Source: Histomonas meleagridis
Taxonomy: Eukaryota; Parabasalia; Tritrichomonadida; Dientamoebidae
Length of the DNA stretch: 64,000 bases
Assembly: GCA_020186115.1 (NCBI GenBank)
Contig: WSYJ01000002.1
Location: 248,001 to 312,000 of the forward strand
Direction: 5' to 3'
Below are positions 8,548-16,266 of the stretch, one piece after another (position 1 is the stretch's first letter; every line of letters starts with the position of its first letter). The notes beneath the pieces are model-generated. The model ran no database searches, was not told the origin of the DNA, and worked only from the letters and a program-made list of their open reading frames with translations. The translations under genes were made by a program, and so were the position numbers.

Positions 8548-10497
8548 ATGAATGGAAAATTTCAAGATTCTGGTGTAAGTCAAATAGAAATATCAAGTAT
8601 ATCAACATCAGGATTTCTTGATTTTTCATCTCCAAGTAATTCAAAAAAGAATCTTAATACAGATACAAAAGATAACAAAAATCAAGAAAAGAGTACAATC
8701 TCATTTTCGAGTATTAAAAGCTCATTAATGAAATCTCCTAGCCAAAAATATAACACAGAAAATTTACTAGAATCTATATTATCTGATACAAATCAATCAC
8801 CAAAAGGCACATCAATTTCCTCAATTCACAAAGACAATAAACCAACCAGCAAAGTATCGGATAGCATTGATGATATTCAATTTAGTGATGAGGATGAACT
8901 TGACAAAACCATACACATTTCTGCAGATGACAAAATTTCATCTATACTCCCTAAAAGCTTATCTGATTCCAAGAGCAAAAGTCAAGAAAAAGACTTTTCG
9001 ACCACAGATTTGCTCAAAACAATTGAACCATATCATTCCACTAATTCCAATTTAAAGTTAATCGAGGTTGAACAACTTCTTAGCAAACTCAATCGTACCA
9101 AAGAGAGTAAAAGTATCATCAACACGAGTAGTTCATATTCCTCTGGCGAGTCGAAACAAGAAAACGAAGACTTTTCATTTGATTTTTTCTCTGCTTCTTC
9201 AGTAAAAAGTAATAGTAAATCATCATCAAAACAAACAGATTCGAGTAATGGATTCGTTAGCGATTTGAGTTCTGATAATAAAACAAAATCTAACGAACTC
9301 CAAAAATCTATTTCCAAATCAAAAAATAGTTTTAATAAAGAAACGAAAGTCGAAAATAATAATTTTAAAGTTAATAGTATAAACGGAGCAGAACAAAAAA
9401 TTAATGATAATGAAAAAAGTATTAATCAAATATCAAATGATAATACAACAAAAAGTAATATAAAAGAAAGTGTAATCTTATTAAGTAATAATCAAAAAGA
9501 ACAAAACACATCAATAAAAAGTGAAAATAGTATTAAAGAAAACACTGAAATTGAGCAAAATAATCTGAATAATCAAACAAATAAAAACATAGAAACAAAT
9601 CAAAAAGATAATAATATAAAATCATCAAAAAGTAATATAAAAGAAAATACAGAAGCGGAACATAATAAATCACTAAAAACTAACCAAAAAGGAAATGTTA
9701 TTAAACAAACATCAAAAAGTAATATCAAAGAAAACATTGAGCCAAAGAAAACCATCAGAAATAACACTAATGAAACAACAAAAAGTAATGTTAAAGAGAC
9801 AGAACATACTAAATCACCAAAAAATAGTCCAAGAGAATATGCTAACATAAAGACAGCATTAAAAGAAAGTAATGTTAAAGCAATGCCACAACTCCAAACA
9901 AAAAACACTAAACAAAACAAAACAGACGAAAGTGAACTTCCTCATTTTCCGCACAAAACTATAGAAAACTTTGATTTTAGTGATGAAGAATTCGAATTAG
10001 CTAATCACAAACGAAAAGTAAAGATTGAACAACTAATACAACAAAGCTATCCAACAAGATCTAATAATAAAAACATTAATAATAAAGAAAAGAACATTAA
10101 AATTCCTCATGGAAAGGGAACATTTAAAGAAAAAAGTTCAACAAAAAGAACAAAAAATATTTTCGATCCAACTGAAACTAAAGCTACAAAATTACGTAAT
10201 CAAAGTATTAGGCAAAAAATGGCGTTGGAACATGAGCAAATAAGAATAAAAGAAGAAGAAGAAAGAGAACGAATCGAAAAAGAAAAAATTATCGGAAAAA
10301 AGTTAACAAAAGAAATAAAAGAACGTGAAAATGCAATTGCACCAAATACTACAAAAAAGAAGACAATGACAAATAAGAAAATATATAACACAGAGAAAAT
10401 AGAAAAAGCAGAAGCGTTTTTGAGGAGAAATGATAGAGAACTTATTTATGCAGATATATCAAACATCGTAAACCGCAAGAAAATGAATCAAAGATAA
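8548..10497 (+). CDS. Hypothetical low-complexity protein with C-terminal coiled coil
   Basis: 649 residues. Residues 1-450 are disordered and dominated by Ser, Lys, Asn, Thr and Glu, with a degenerate repeat around SNIKEN in residues ~310-420. A more conserved-looking acidic patch (ENFDFSDEEFELANHKRKVK) falls near residue 475. It is followed by basic stretches and a charged coiled coil at about residues 550-600 (RQKMALEHEQIRIKEEEERE). The C-terminus (IYADISNIVNRKKMNQR) may be a short linear motif. I do not recognise the family. A cytoskeletal or basal-body role is possible for such a protein but is not shown. It is divergent from the gene ending at 8480. Confidence 0.7.
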   Translation: MNGKFQDSGVSQIEISSISTSGFLDFSSPSNSKKNLNTDTKDNKNQEKSTISFSSIKSSLMKSPSQKYNTENLLESILSDTNQSPKGTSISSIHKDNKPTSKVSDSIDDIQFSDEDELDKTIHISADDKISSILPKSLSDSKSKSQEKDFSTTDLLKTIEPYHSTNSNLKLIEVEQLLSKLNRTKESKSIINTSSSYSSGESKQENEDFSFDFFSASSVKSNSKSSSKQTDSSNGFVSDLSSDNKTKSNELQKSISKSKNSFNKETKVENNNFKVNSINGAEQKINDNEKSINQISNDNTTKSNIKESVILLSNNQKEQNTSIKSENSIKENTEIEQNNLNNQTNKNIETNQKDNNIKSSKSNIKENTEAEHNKSLKTNQKGNVIKQTSKSNIKENIEPKKTIRNNTNETTKSNVKETEHTKSPKNSPREYANIKTALKESNVKAMPQLQTKNTKQNKTDESELPHFPHKTIENFDFSDEEFELANHKRKVKIEQLIQQSYPTRSNNKNINNKEKNIKIPHGKGTFKEKSSTKRTKNIFDPTETKATKLRNQSIRQKMALEHEQIRIKEEEERERIEKEKIIGKKLTKEIKERENAIAPNTTKKKTMTNKKIYNTEKIEKAEAFLRRNDRELIYADISNIVNRKKMNQR

Positions 10498-10609
10498 CAA
10501 ATTTTTGACACAAAGGAACTTAATGTATACTTATATTTATGTAAAAATAATTGTTTATACAATTTTGATTTTTTTTATTGTAAAATTTTCCTTAAAAATA
10601 ACACGCGTA

Positions 10610-10912
10610 TTAGTCGGATGAACCAGACGTATCAACTTCTGCAAGTAATTTCTGTATCATGTCCTGATCAATTGAAGAACTATCACTTTGAGTATCTGCT
10701 AATTTTAAGTCTGATTGAGGATTCCTATTAGGTATATCCTCTATGTTGATTTCTATTTCGTTATTATCTTTTTTCTCGAGAGAAAATTCAGGTTCAAATA
10801 TTTTTGGAGAATGAACATCATTTGTAGAAATGATTGGAGGGACATACACATCAACATCGTCTCTTTGATATTGATCTCTGTTCCTTGGTCCAGCAGAAAA
10901 ACAACATCCCAT
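10610..10912 (-). CDS. Small acidic protein with predicted N-terminal double acylation
   Basis: 100 residues starting MGCCFSAG. Gly2 with Ser6 fits N-myristoylation, and Cys3/Cys4 fit palmitoylation, so the protein is probably tethered to the inner face of a membrane. The rest is acidic and disordered (EINIEDIPNRNP..., ending LLAEVDTSGSSD). The start is an ATG at 10912, with an AACGGTCGC element about 24 nt upstream. It lies 3' of the importin-alpha-like gene on the same strand. Beyond the anchoring signal there is no known domain. It could be an adaptor, in the way small acylated proteins such as LAMTOR1 are, but I have no sequence evidence for that. Confidence 0.75.
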   Translation of the reverse strand: MGCCFSAGPRNRDQYQRDDVDVYVPPIISTNDVHSPKIFEPEFSLEKKDNNEIEINIEDIPNRNPQSDLKLADTQSDSSSIDQDMIQKLLAEVDTSGSSD

Positions 10913-10935
10913 TTGATTATACTTTTATTCAAAAT

Positions 10936-10950
10936 AAACGGTCGCTGACC
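10936..10950. promoter_or_regulatory. AACGGTCGC promoter element
   Basis: AAACGGTCGCTGACC, about 24 nt upstream of the ATG at 10912 (minus strand). It is one of eight similar sites near start codons in this window and resembles Myb-type recognition sequence (PyAACNG). Confidence 0.5.
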
Positions 10951-10978
10951 GAACCTTAAACGTTCTTTTAAAAACATT

Positions 10979-12433
10979 TTAATATTCCTCGGAATAAACC
11001 ATTTCATAAGGCCTTGGAAGCTCATCCCTTATTAATTTCTCTGCATCTGCTGCAAGCTCATCAATTTCTTCTGATCCCATTGTTTCTCTAATTTCTTCAA
11101 GAGCTTGGAAAAATCCATTTACATCCATTTTTGTAATCAAGTAATTACCATATGGACCTCCAGGTATTCCAACCAAAGAACAAAAACATTCTAACAATCT
11201 ATCCATGATTTCATTAGCATTTCCTATAATAAGATCTACCAACATTTCAAAAAACTCAAAATCATCGAATTCCTTTCTATCTATGATATCATCTATTACC
11301 AACGAAACCAAAACTGCTGTATGACATTTGAATGTGAAAGATTTATCTTTTGCCATTTGGATAACCATATTTAAAATATTAACAGGAATGTCGTGATATC
11401 TCTCAGCAACTTTTATAAGGAATTGTAATATGTTATTCAGGTATTCATCAGTGAAGTTTTGTTGGTTCCAAAGAACTTTTTCGATTTCACTAAACATTTC
11501 AGGCGATACAAACAAAAACTGACACATTTCACTACGTTGAATTGGATTGAAATCGGTTTCAAAACCGAAACGATAGGAAAAGTCGAGCAGAAGAAGTGAC
11601 ATTATCAATGGGAAGATGCCTGATGATATTTCTTGGACATTAATTAAAGGATATATGTTCCCAATTCCATGTTTTTCAATAACAAGCATAATTTGGTTAA
11701 GAACAAGTGTATTTTTTTCATCACATAAAAAATTTATAATTTGTGAAATAGAAATGGCAGAGGGTATAACTGTGTCTGGATCTGTGTTTTGAAGAGTGAT
11801 AAATAGTGCTTTATCTACTAAAAATGGATATTGGTCTAATGGAATTTCTAAAGGAAATTCGGCAATAGAGTGTAAGAGATGAGTTAGAACAAAAGGATAC
11901 TCTACTCTATCTGTGAGACGAATCCAATAACTCATATTTATCATTTTAAAAAATGATTCAAATTGCACTAAATCACTGATAAGATATTGTGAACTGAACT
12001 TAATGCCGCCCTCAGCATTTTCAAGAATTGAAATTATTTTTTCTATAAAATTATTATTACAATAATCAGTTAAAGAGGTTAAAGGTAAAATTGCAGCTAT
12101 ATCTGAAAGACAACGAAGAATGCCCCCGATGAGATCGATATCATCAGTGTTAATTAAAATATTGATCAATTTTTGGTTGACAATAAATAAGAAATGTTGA
12201 TCTAAACAAGATTCATCATTTTGTAAATAATTACTAATAATACCAAGGATTTCTAACATGATATTTTTTTGTTCTTCCAAAGTATTTGGAAATTTTTCAA
12301 AAAGAGATAATTGTTCATAAATTTTTGCATCATTTTCAAGCTTGAAAATATTTTCATTATCCTCATTTAAAGCATTACTAAATCCTTCAAATCTTTTTCT
12401 TCTGCTGGTCTTGTTGGACTTGAAGTGAATCAT
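10979..12433 (-). CDS. Importin-alpha-like armadillo protein
   Basis: 484 residues from the ATG at 12433; the longer frame begins at TTG and is rejected. The N-terminus is basic (HFKSNKTSRRKRFEGFSNAL) and resembles an importin-beta-binding segment. It is followed by helical repeats of ARM character from about residue 60 to 440 (for example DDIDLIGGILRCLSDIAAIL), and an acidic C-terminus. Importin alpha binds nuclear localisation signals and carries cargo with importin beta. The usual WxxxN ladder is hard to find, so the NLS groove may be diverged. Other ARM/HEAT proteins with a basic N-terminus cannot be excluded. It is on the minus strand in a co-directional run with its neighbours. Confidence 0.5.
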   Translation of the reverse strand: MIHFKSNKTSRRKRFEGFSNALNEDNENIFKLENDAKIYEQLSLFEKFPNTLEEQKNIMLEILGIISNYLQNDESCLDQHFLFIVNQKLINILINTDDIDLIGGILRCLSDIAAILPLTSLTDYCNNNFIEKIISILENAEGGIKFSSQYLISDLVQFESFFKMINMSYWIRLTDRVEYPFVLTHLLHSIAEFPLEIPLDQYPFLVDKALFITLQNTDPDTVIPSAISISQIINFLCDEKNTLVLNQIMLVIEKHGIGNIYPLINVQEISSGIFPLIMSLLLLDFSYRFGFETDFNPIQRSEMCQFLFVSPEMFSEIEKVLWNQQNFTDEYLNNILQFLIKVAERYHDIPVNILNMVIQMAKDKSFTFKCHTAVLVSLVIDDIIDRKEFDDFEFFEMLVDLIIGNANEIMDRLLECFCSLVGIPGGPYGNYLITKMDVNGFFQALEEIRETMGSEEIDELAADAEKLIRDELPRPYEMVYSEEY

Positions 12434-12481
12434 TAAGTGATGTATCAAACATTTATCAAAAAGTGAAAATGAACGTTTATT

Positions 12482-13111
12482 TCATGGTTGCTTGAAATCC
12501 ACCAGTGCCTTTGGTGATTGCCTTTGAACACGTTTGTAAAAATCATTGTACTCAATCTGAATAGCCTTTAACTTTTGTGCTAATTGATTATATCTATATT
12601 GTGCAACTTTTTCAATTCGATCTGGTGTACATTCTGATAAAACAATTTTGAAGAGTTCGACTGTACAAAACTCAAGACGTTGTGAAATCTTAAGGAAGAA
12701 CTTCCTCTCGTTGCTATCATATGTTTCTTCTTCATCTTCGTTATCATCAATATTTGTTAATGATATCTTGTATTGACTAATGGCAGCCGATTTAGAATCA
12801 ATGTTAATCTTGTTAAGTAGTTGACGTATTACATTTGGAAAGTCCATAAAATCAATCTCTAAATCTTGTTTTTCTTTCATTTTTTGAAAGTCTTCTTCGA
12901 AATAACTCGATTCGAAAAGAAAATCTAGTTGTGTTTCATCATATAATTGGAAACGAACAGATTCAAGAGATTCATCATTTTGTTTAATTAATATTTGCAA
13001 AATTTCTTCTTTAAAAATCTTTTCTTGCGTTTCATCGTTCATTATCTTTACTGTTAATGTTGTTTCGAAGATTGGTGAATATCCTTCGTTGATTTGGTTG
13101 GTTGTTGACAT
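12482..13111 (-). CDS. SAS-6 head-domain protein (SAS6-like)
   Basis: 209 residues. The longer open frame starts at TTG; the ATG at 13111 is chosen, with a GTTAACGGT element 23 nt upstream. Residues ~35-160 resemble the N-terminal head domain of SAS-6/XRCC4 proteins. The block SSYFEEDFQKMKEKQ followed by LEIDFMDFPNVIRQLL matches the SAS-6 pattern ISEEDFQ.LK..Q.L.VDF..FP. A later strand-rich stretch (KFFLKISQRLEFC) matches the last head strand, followed by a helix that begins a coiled coil. SAS-6 heads form the ninefold centriole cartwheel. Here the coiled coil is very short, as in SAS6L proteins, so it may lie at the basal body without building a full cartwheel spoke. The assignment is from remembered motifs and is moderately secure. 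Confidence 0.6.
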   Translation of the reverse strand: MSTTNQINEGYSPIFETTLTVKIMNDETQEKIFKEEILQILIKQNDESLESVRFQLYDETQLDFLFESSYFEEDFQKMKEKQDLEIDFMDFPNVIRQLLNKINIDSKSAAISQYKISLTNIDDNEDEEETYDSNERKFFLKISQRLEFCTVELFKIVLSECTPDRIEKVAQYRYNQLAQKLKAIQIEYNDFYKRVQRQSPKALVDFKQP

Positions 13112-13133
13112 TTTTGTCAAAACCGCCAAATAT

Positions 13134-13143
13134 GTTAACGGTA
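13134..13143. promoter_or_regulatory. GTTAACGGTA promoter element
   Basis: It lies 23 nt upstream of the ATG at 13111 (reads ACCGTTAAC in gene orientation). It falls inside the rejected TTG-initiated extension, which supports the downstream start. Confidence 0.5.
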
Positions 13144-13271
13144 TTTCTTGCAAAGAAGCAGAAAAAAATTTAACGAATACATATGTTTATAAATTAAATT
13201 ACTTATTTTAATCGCACTGAAAAATGGGATATATTATTCATGTTATTTTATTAAACAATATTCTCATTAAT

Positions 13272-13643
13272 TTATTTGGGTCTTTTAACCTTTGGTGAAA
13301 GTTTTGGAGGTGGACGTTTCGTTTCTCTTTTATCTAATTTGGTGGGTTTTATGTCAAAAGGTGTTTCATCTGGTTTCAATGTAGCTTGAAGTGTATATGT
13401 AAAATGTTTTCCTTCTTCTTTTGCTGAAACTAAATAGTATGTTTCACCTGAAGACAAGTAAGAAGTTGCATAAGATGTAAGATTTTGTCTCAACAATTTC
13501 ACACTTCCATCTTTATCACAAAAATCCAAAATCAAAGAAGAATCTAGGTTTGCGCATTTCCGAATATATTCTATAGCGACTCCACATTTTACATTCATAT
13601 TGATTGGCTTTTTTTGATCTGCGAATCTTATGTACGCAAGCAT
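13272..13643 (-). CDS. Small CXorf65/C22orf15-like protein
   Basis: 123 residues. An N-terminal ubiquitin-like fold is suggested by MLAYIRFADQKKPINMNVKC, then IEYIRKCANLDSSLILDFCD with KDGSVKLLRQN. This resembles the animal CXorf65/C22orf15 family (pattern: ILxYIRxKxGL...IDLCDexGxLKLL...Yxxx.L..r.tYYv). The family is of unknown function and seems common in organisms with flagella. The C-terminus is basic and Pro-rich (RPPPKLSPKVKRPK). The start is an ATG at 13643, with GTTAACGGTC 24 nt upstream. It is a neighbour of the SAS-6-like gene, which fits a flagellar or basal-body theme. The similarity is from memory and should be treated as tentative. Confidence 0.55.
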   Translation of the reverse strand: MLAYIRFADQKKPINMNVKCGVAIEYIRKCANLDSSLILDFCDKDGSVKLLRQNLTSYATSYLSSGETYYLVSAKEEGKHFTYTLQATLKPDETPFDIKPTKLDKRETKRPPPKLSPKVKRPK

Positions 13644-13666
13644 CTGTTTTGATTTTAACGTATTTC

Positions 13667-13676
13667 GTTAACGGTC
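13667..13676. promoter_or_regulatory. GTTAACGGTC promoter element
   Basis: It lies 24 nt upstream of the ATG at 13643 (reads GACCGTTAAC in gene orientation). Confidence 0.5.
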
Positions 13677-13782
13677 TCTATTCCTTTTGATGAAATTTTC
13701 TTTCACAAAAATAATATTTCAAGAAATGCTAAACATTTTTTTCATATATTATTTCTATAAATGTTTATTTATAAATTTATAT

Positions 13783-15018
13783 TTATTCCGCATGTATATT
13801 CTTATTTTTTATCATTTGCTTTAATATATGCTTATGTTTTTTCAACACAGCAATGAAATGTAAATCTTCTTTATTCTTATTAATTAGATATTTTACCATT
13901 TTTAACATCTTTTTTAGAACTATTGGATTATTTTCATTTATAGCCTTATCTGGAGGTGTTGATAAGAATCCATCTCTTAATGTGCTTCTGAACACGACTT
14001 TTTTTCTCCAAGAAATGAAAGTTTTTGTTTTCATAAAATCGAGAATTTCTTCGAATTTTAATTTTTTTGATTCTTTCTTTTTTGGTTGTAAGTTATATAA
14101 ATCAACAACACTAAATTCCTTAAGTAATAAACTAAAATATGGATCTGTTTCAAGTTTCCTATCTATAATATCTAATACTTTACCTAAAAGACGCGTTTCT
14201 CTTTTTTCGATTTTATTACGTATTTCATTACTAGAGTTTTTATTCGGATTTTGTACACGTTCTGGAAGAATAATAGTGACTTCAAACTGATTGCAACGTT
14301 CTAGAGCAAGAATATTCGTGGTCCCTACAACTTTATACTTACGTGAACCTTCAATAACTTCGGCAAAACGTGGATCTCCAAGTCTTGTATAAATCAGATA
14401 ATCTTCAACGTATCGAACAGGTGAAGCAAGTGAAAGTATGGAAAAAATAGCATTAGAAACATGATATGCGTTGGATCCATAGACAAGAATACCTTTATTA
14501 GATAATAAAGCATGCCAGATTTGTTGAAGATCCGCATTGGGACCAAGCCATTTTATAGGATTGAAAGACTTATAAAGGACGTTGTTTGAGGCACTTAAAG
14601 AAAGTTTAAGAGTTTCATTTGGCATTTGAATTGAAAAAATTTGATTATCAAAATCCCATTTTGATAACATTTCACAAACTTGTGTATATAAAATTTCTGG
14701 TGAGCTAATAGGTAACTTAGAAACTGCTTGCAAAAACTTTAAAAATTGAGCTGTTAAGAAATATGGTGAACAAAATGTTATTGAACATAGTTCATTGTTA
14801 TGAAAAAATGAGTACGCATAACATGATTTAAGTCCGATGTTAAAGGAGTGTATACATTTTCTGATGGTTGAATTTGGATTTTCTGGAAAAGCACACGCAA
14901 TGAAATATTGCTCTTGATTATCAAAACCATAGCCTCCCGTGTATTTTTTAACTATATGAGATCCTTTTTCACGATCAAATTTTAATAAACAGATTTCATC
15001 AAATAATTTTTGTTGCAT
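13783..15018 (-). CDS. DENN-domain-like protein
   Basis: 411 residues. The N-terminal part (residues ~15-110) resembles an upstream longin/DENN module: FDNQEQYFIACAFPENPN, then SFFHNNELCSITFCSPYF. The central part has the cDENN-like block WHALLSNKGILVYGSNAYHV, then SILSLASPVRYVEDYLIYTR, the arrangement in which DENN proteins present a membrane-trafficking GTPase site. The C-terminal quarter is helical and basic. DENN proteins are exchange factors for Rab GTPases. Which subfamily (AVL9, DENND10, FLCN/C9orf72-like) cannot be told by eye. The start is an ATG at 15018. It is divergent from the nitroreductase gene, 33 bp apart, so the promoters overlap. Confidence 0.5.
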   Translation of the reverse strand: MQQKLFDEICLLKFDREKGSHIVKKYTGGYGFDNQEQYFIACAFPENPNSTIRKCIHSFNIGLKSCYAYSFFHNNELCSITFCSPYFLTAQFLKFLQAVSKLPISSPEILYTQVCEMLSKWDFDNQIFSIQMPNETLKLSLSASNNVLYKSFNPIKWLGPNADLQQIWHALLSNKGILVYGSNAYHVSNAIFSILSLASPVRYVEDYLIYTRLGDPRFAEVIEGSRKYKVVGTTNILALERCNQFEVTIILPERVQNPNKNSSNEIRNKIEKRETRLLGKVLDIIDRKLETDPYFSLLLKEFSVVDLYNLQPKKKESKKLKFEEILDFMKTKTFISWRKKVVFRSTLRDGFLSTPPDKAINENNPIVLKKMLKMVKYLINKNKEDLHFIAVLKKHKHILKQMIKNKNIHAE

Positions 15019-15051
15019 TAGGTTTGTAGGACGTTAAGATCATTTAAAAAA

Positions 15052-15945
15052 ATGAATGTTCTTATGCCAGGTTATTTCCGTAACTTAGATCCCAACCACT
15101 TTTCATGTTTTTCTCTTATAAAAAATACGTTTCAGCGTGTTCTAGGAATTCCAACAGAAGATATCAATTTAATTTTATACATTATGCTTAAAGATGAAAC
15201 TGAAAGTTATGCTGTTCATGAAATGTTATCACAGATATCAATTATTCATAGTGCGCATATTGCCACAAACAAAAAATCACTTTCTGATCTTGCATCAGAG
15301 CTATCTATTAATTGTATTATAACATTTAATCCGAATCTATACCCAATTTCTATAAATTGGCCTACAATAACCAAACTTAGTACTAGTGTCGATAATTTTA
15401 TTTTCCAATTAAATTCAAAACATCCCGATCAAGTTGCTGCTGAATCATTATTCCAACGTCGTTTTTCCCCAAATGAATATTTACCGGAACCAGTTCCACT
15501 TTCCATCATTAAATCTGCATTGGAGACTGCCAAACGTTCTCCATCTGCAGGTAATCTTCAGTCATATTCCATCAAAGTTATTACTCAAAAAGACTTAATT
15601 GCAAAAGTAGCTAAAGCGTGTTTTCAAGAAAAAGTTAAAGCTGGTTCAGGGGTAATCATATTTATAATCGAACATGAAATTTCAGCTAGAAAATATGGTA
15701 AAAAAGGAAAAAATTTCTTTTCAATTCAAGATACAACAATCGCATGTGCACATACACAACTTGTGTTAGAATCATATGGAATACAGTCAAGATGGATTGG
15801 TGCATTCCATAGAGAAGAATTCGAAGAATTATTAAGCTTAAGTGAAACACAAAGTGTTGGCGCCGTATTAATTTATGGATATGGATTACCAAGAAATAGA
15901 TCTAAGAGAAGAGATATATCGGAATTCGTTGAGTTTATTGAGTAG
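15052..15945 (+). CDS. Nitroreductase-family protein with unknown N-terminal domain
   Basis: 297 residues. Residues ~135-297 form a nitroreductase-family FMN domain. RRFSPNEYLPEPVPLSIIKS matches the R-R-(F/S)-S...I...l.AP opening, and AKRSPSAGNLQSYSIKVIT matches the A.(r/a)SPSa.N.Q.(W/Y) FMN-binding motif. The later THTQLVLESYGIQSRWIG-like stretch and GYGLP close the fold. Such enzymes reduce nitro or quinone groups with NAD(P)H; in trichomonads related proteins can take part in activating metronidazole. Residues 1-130 (YFRNLDPNHFSCFSLIKNTF onward) are an extra domain I do not recognise. The domain is common in bacteria, so lateral transfer is possible. TCATTT just upstream of the ATG fits an initiator. 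Confidence 0.75.
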   Translation: MNVLMPGYFRNLDPNHFSCFSLIKNTFQRVLGIPTEDINLILYIMLKDETESYAVHEMLSQISIIHSAHIATNKKSLSDLASELSINCIITFNPNLYPISINWPTITKLSTSVDNFIFQLNSKHPDQVAAESLFQRRFSPNEYLPEPVPLSIIKSALETAKRSPSAGNLQSYSIKVITQKDLIAKVAKACFQEKVKAGSGVIIFIIEHEISARKYGKKGKNFFSIQDTTIACAHTQLVLESYGIQSRWIGAFHREEFEELLSLSETQSVGAVLIYGYGLPRNRSKRRDISEFVEFIE

Positions 15946-16266
15946 CGTAATTTATTTGATTTCAAAATAAAATCATTAAAAAAAATGTTTTTGTAATCCA
16001 TCTTATATAAATTAGTGAATTTACTGTGTTTATGTATTGAATTAATGTAAAACTCAATTGAAGAACTTATTAATGAAAATTTATAAATAAAATATTGGAT
16101 TTGTTGTGTCTTAAATGGAAATTGTTTTTGATTTTATCTCTTAATTTGTATATCAAAAGTATGAATAAAATTAATTTTATTTATTTGATTTAAAGGAAAG
16201 ACAAAAAATTCTAATGCAATTCAAATGTTTTAGAGAACAGATTCATAGATGAATAAAAATTTCAAA
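15946..16266. other. Spacer with no supported gene
   Basis: AT-rich, with short frames only. Three-prime flanks of two converging genes. Confidence 0.4.

Noticed and set aside
9033..9920. Two minus-strand frames (94 and 106 codons) opposite the low-complexity gene
   Set aside because: Antisense of Ser/Lys/Asn-rich coding DNA, hydrophobic by composition; no independent signal.
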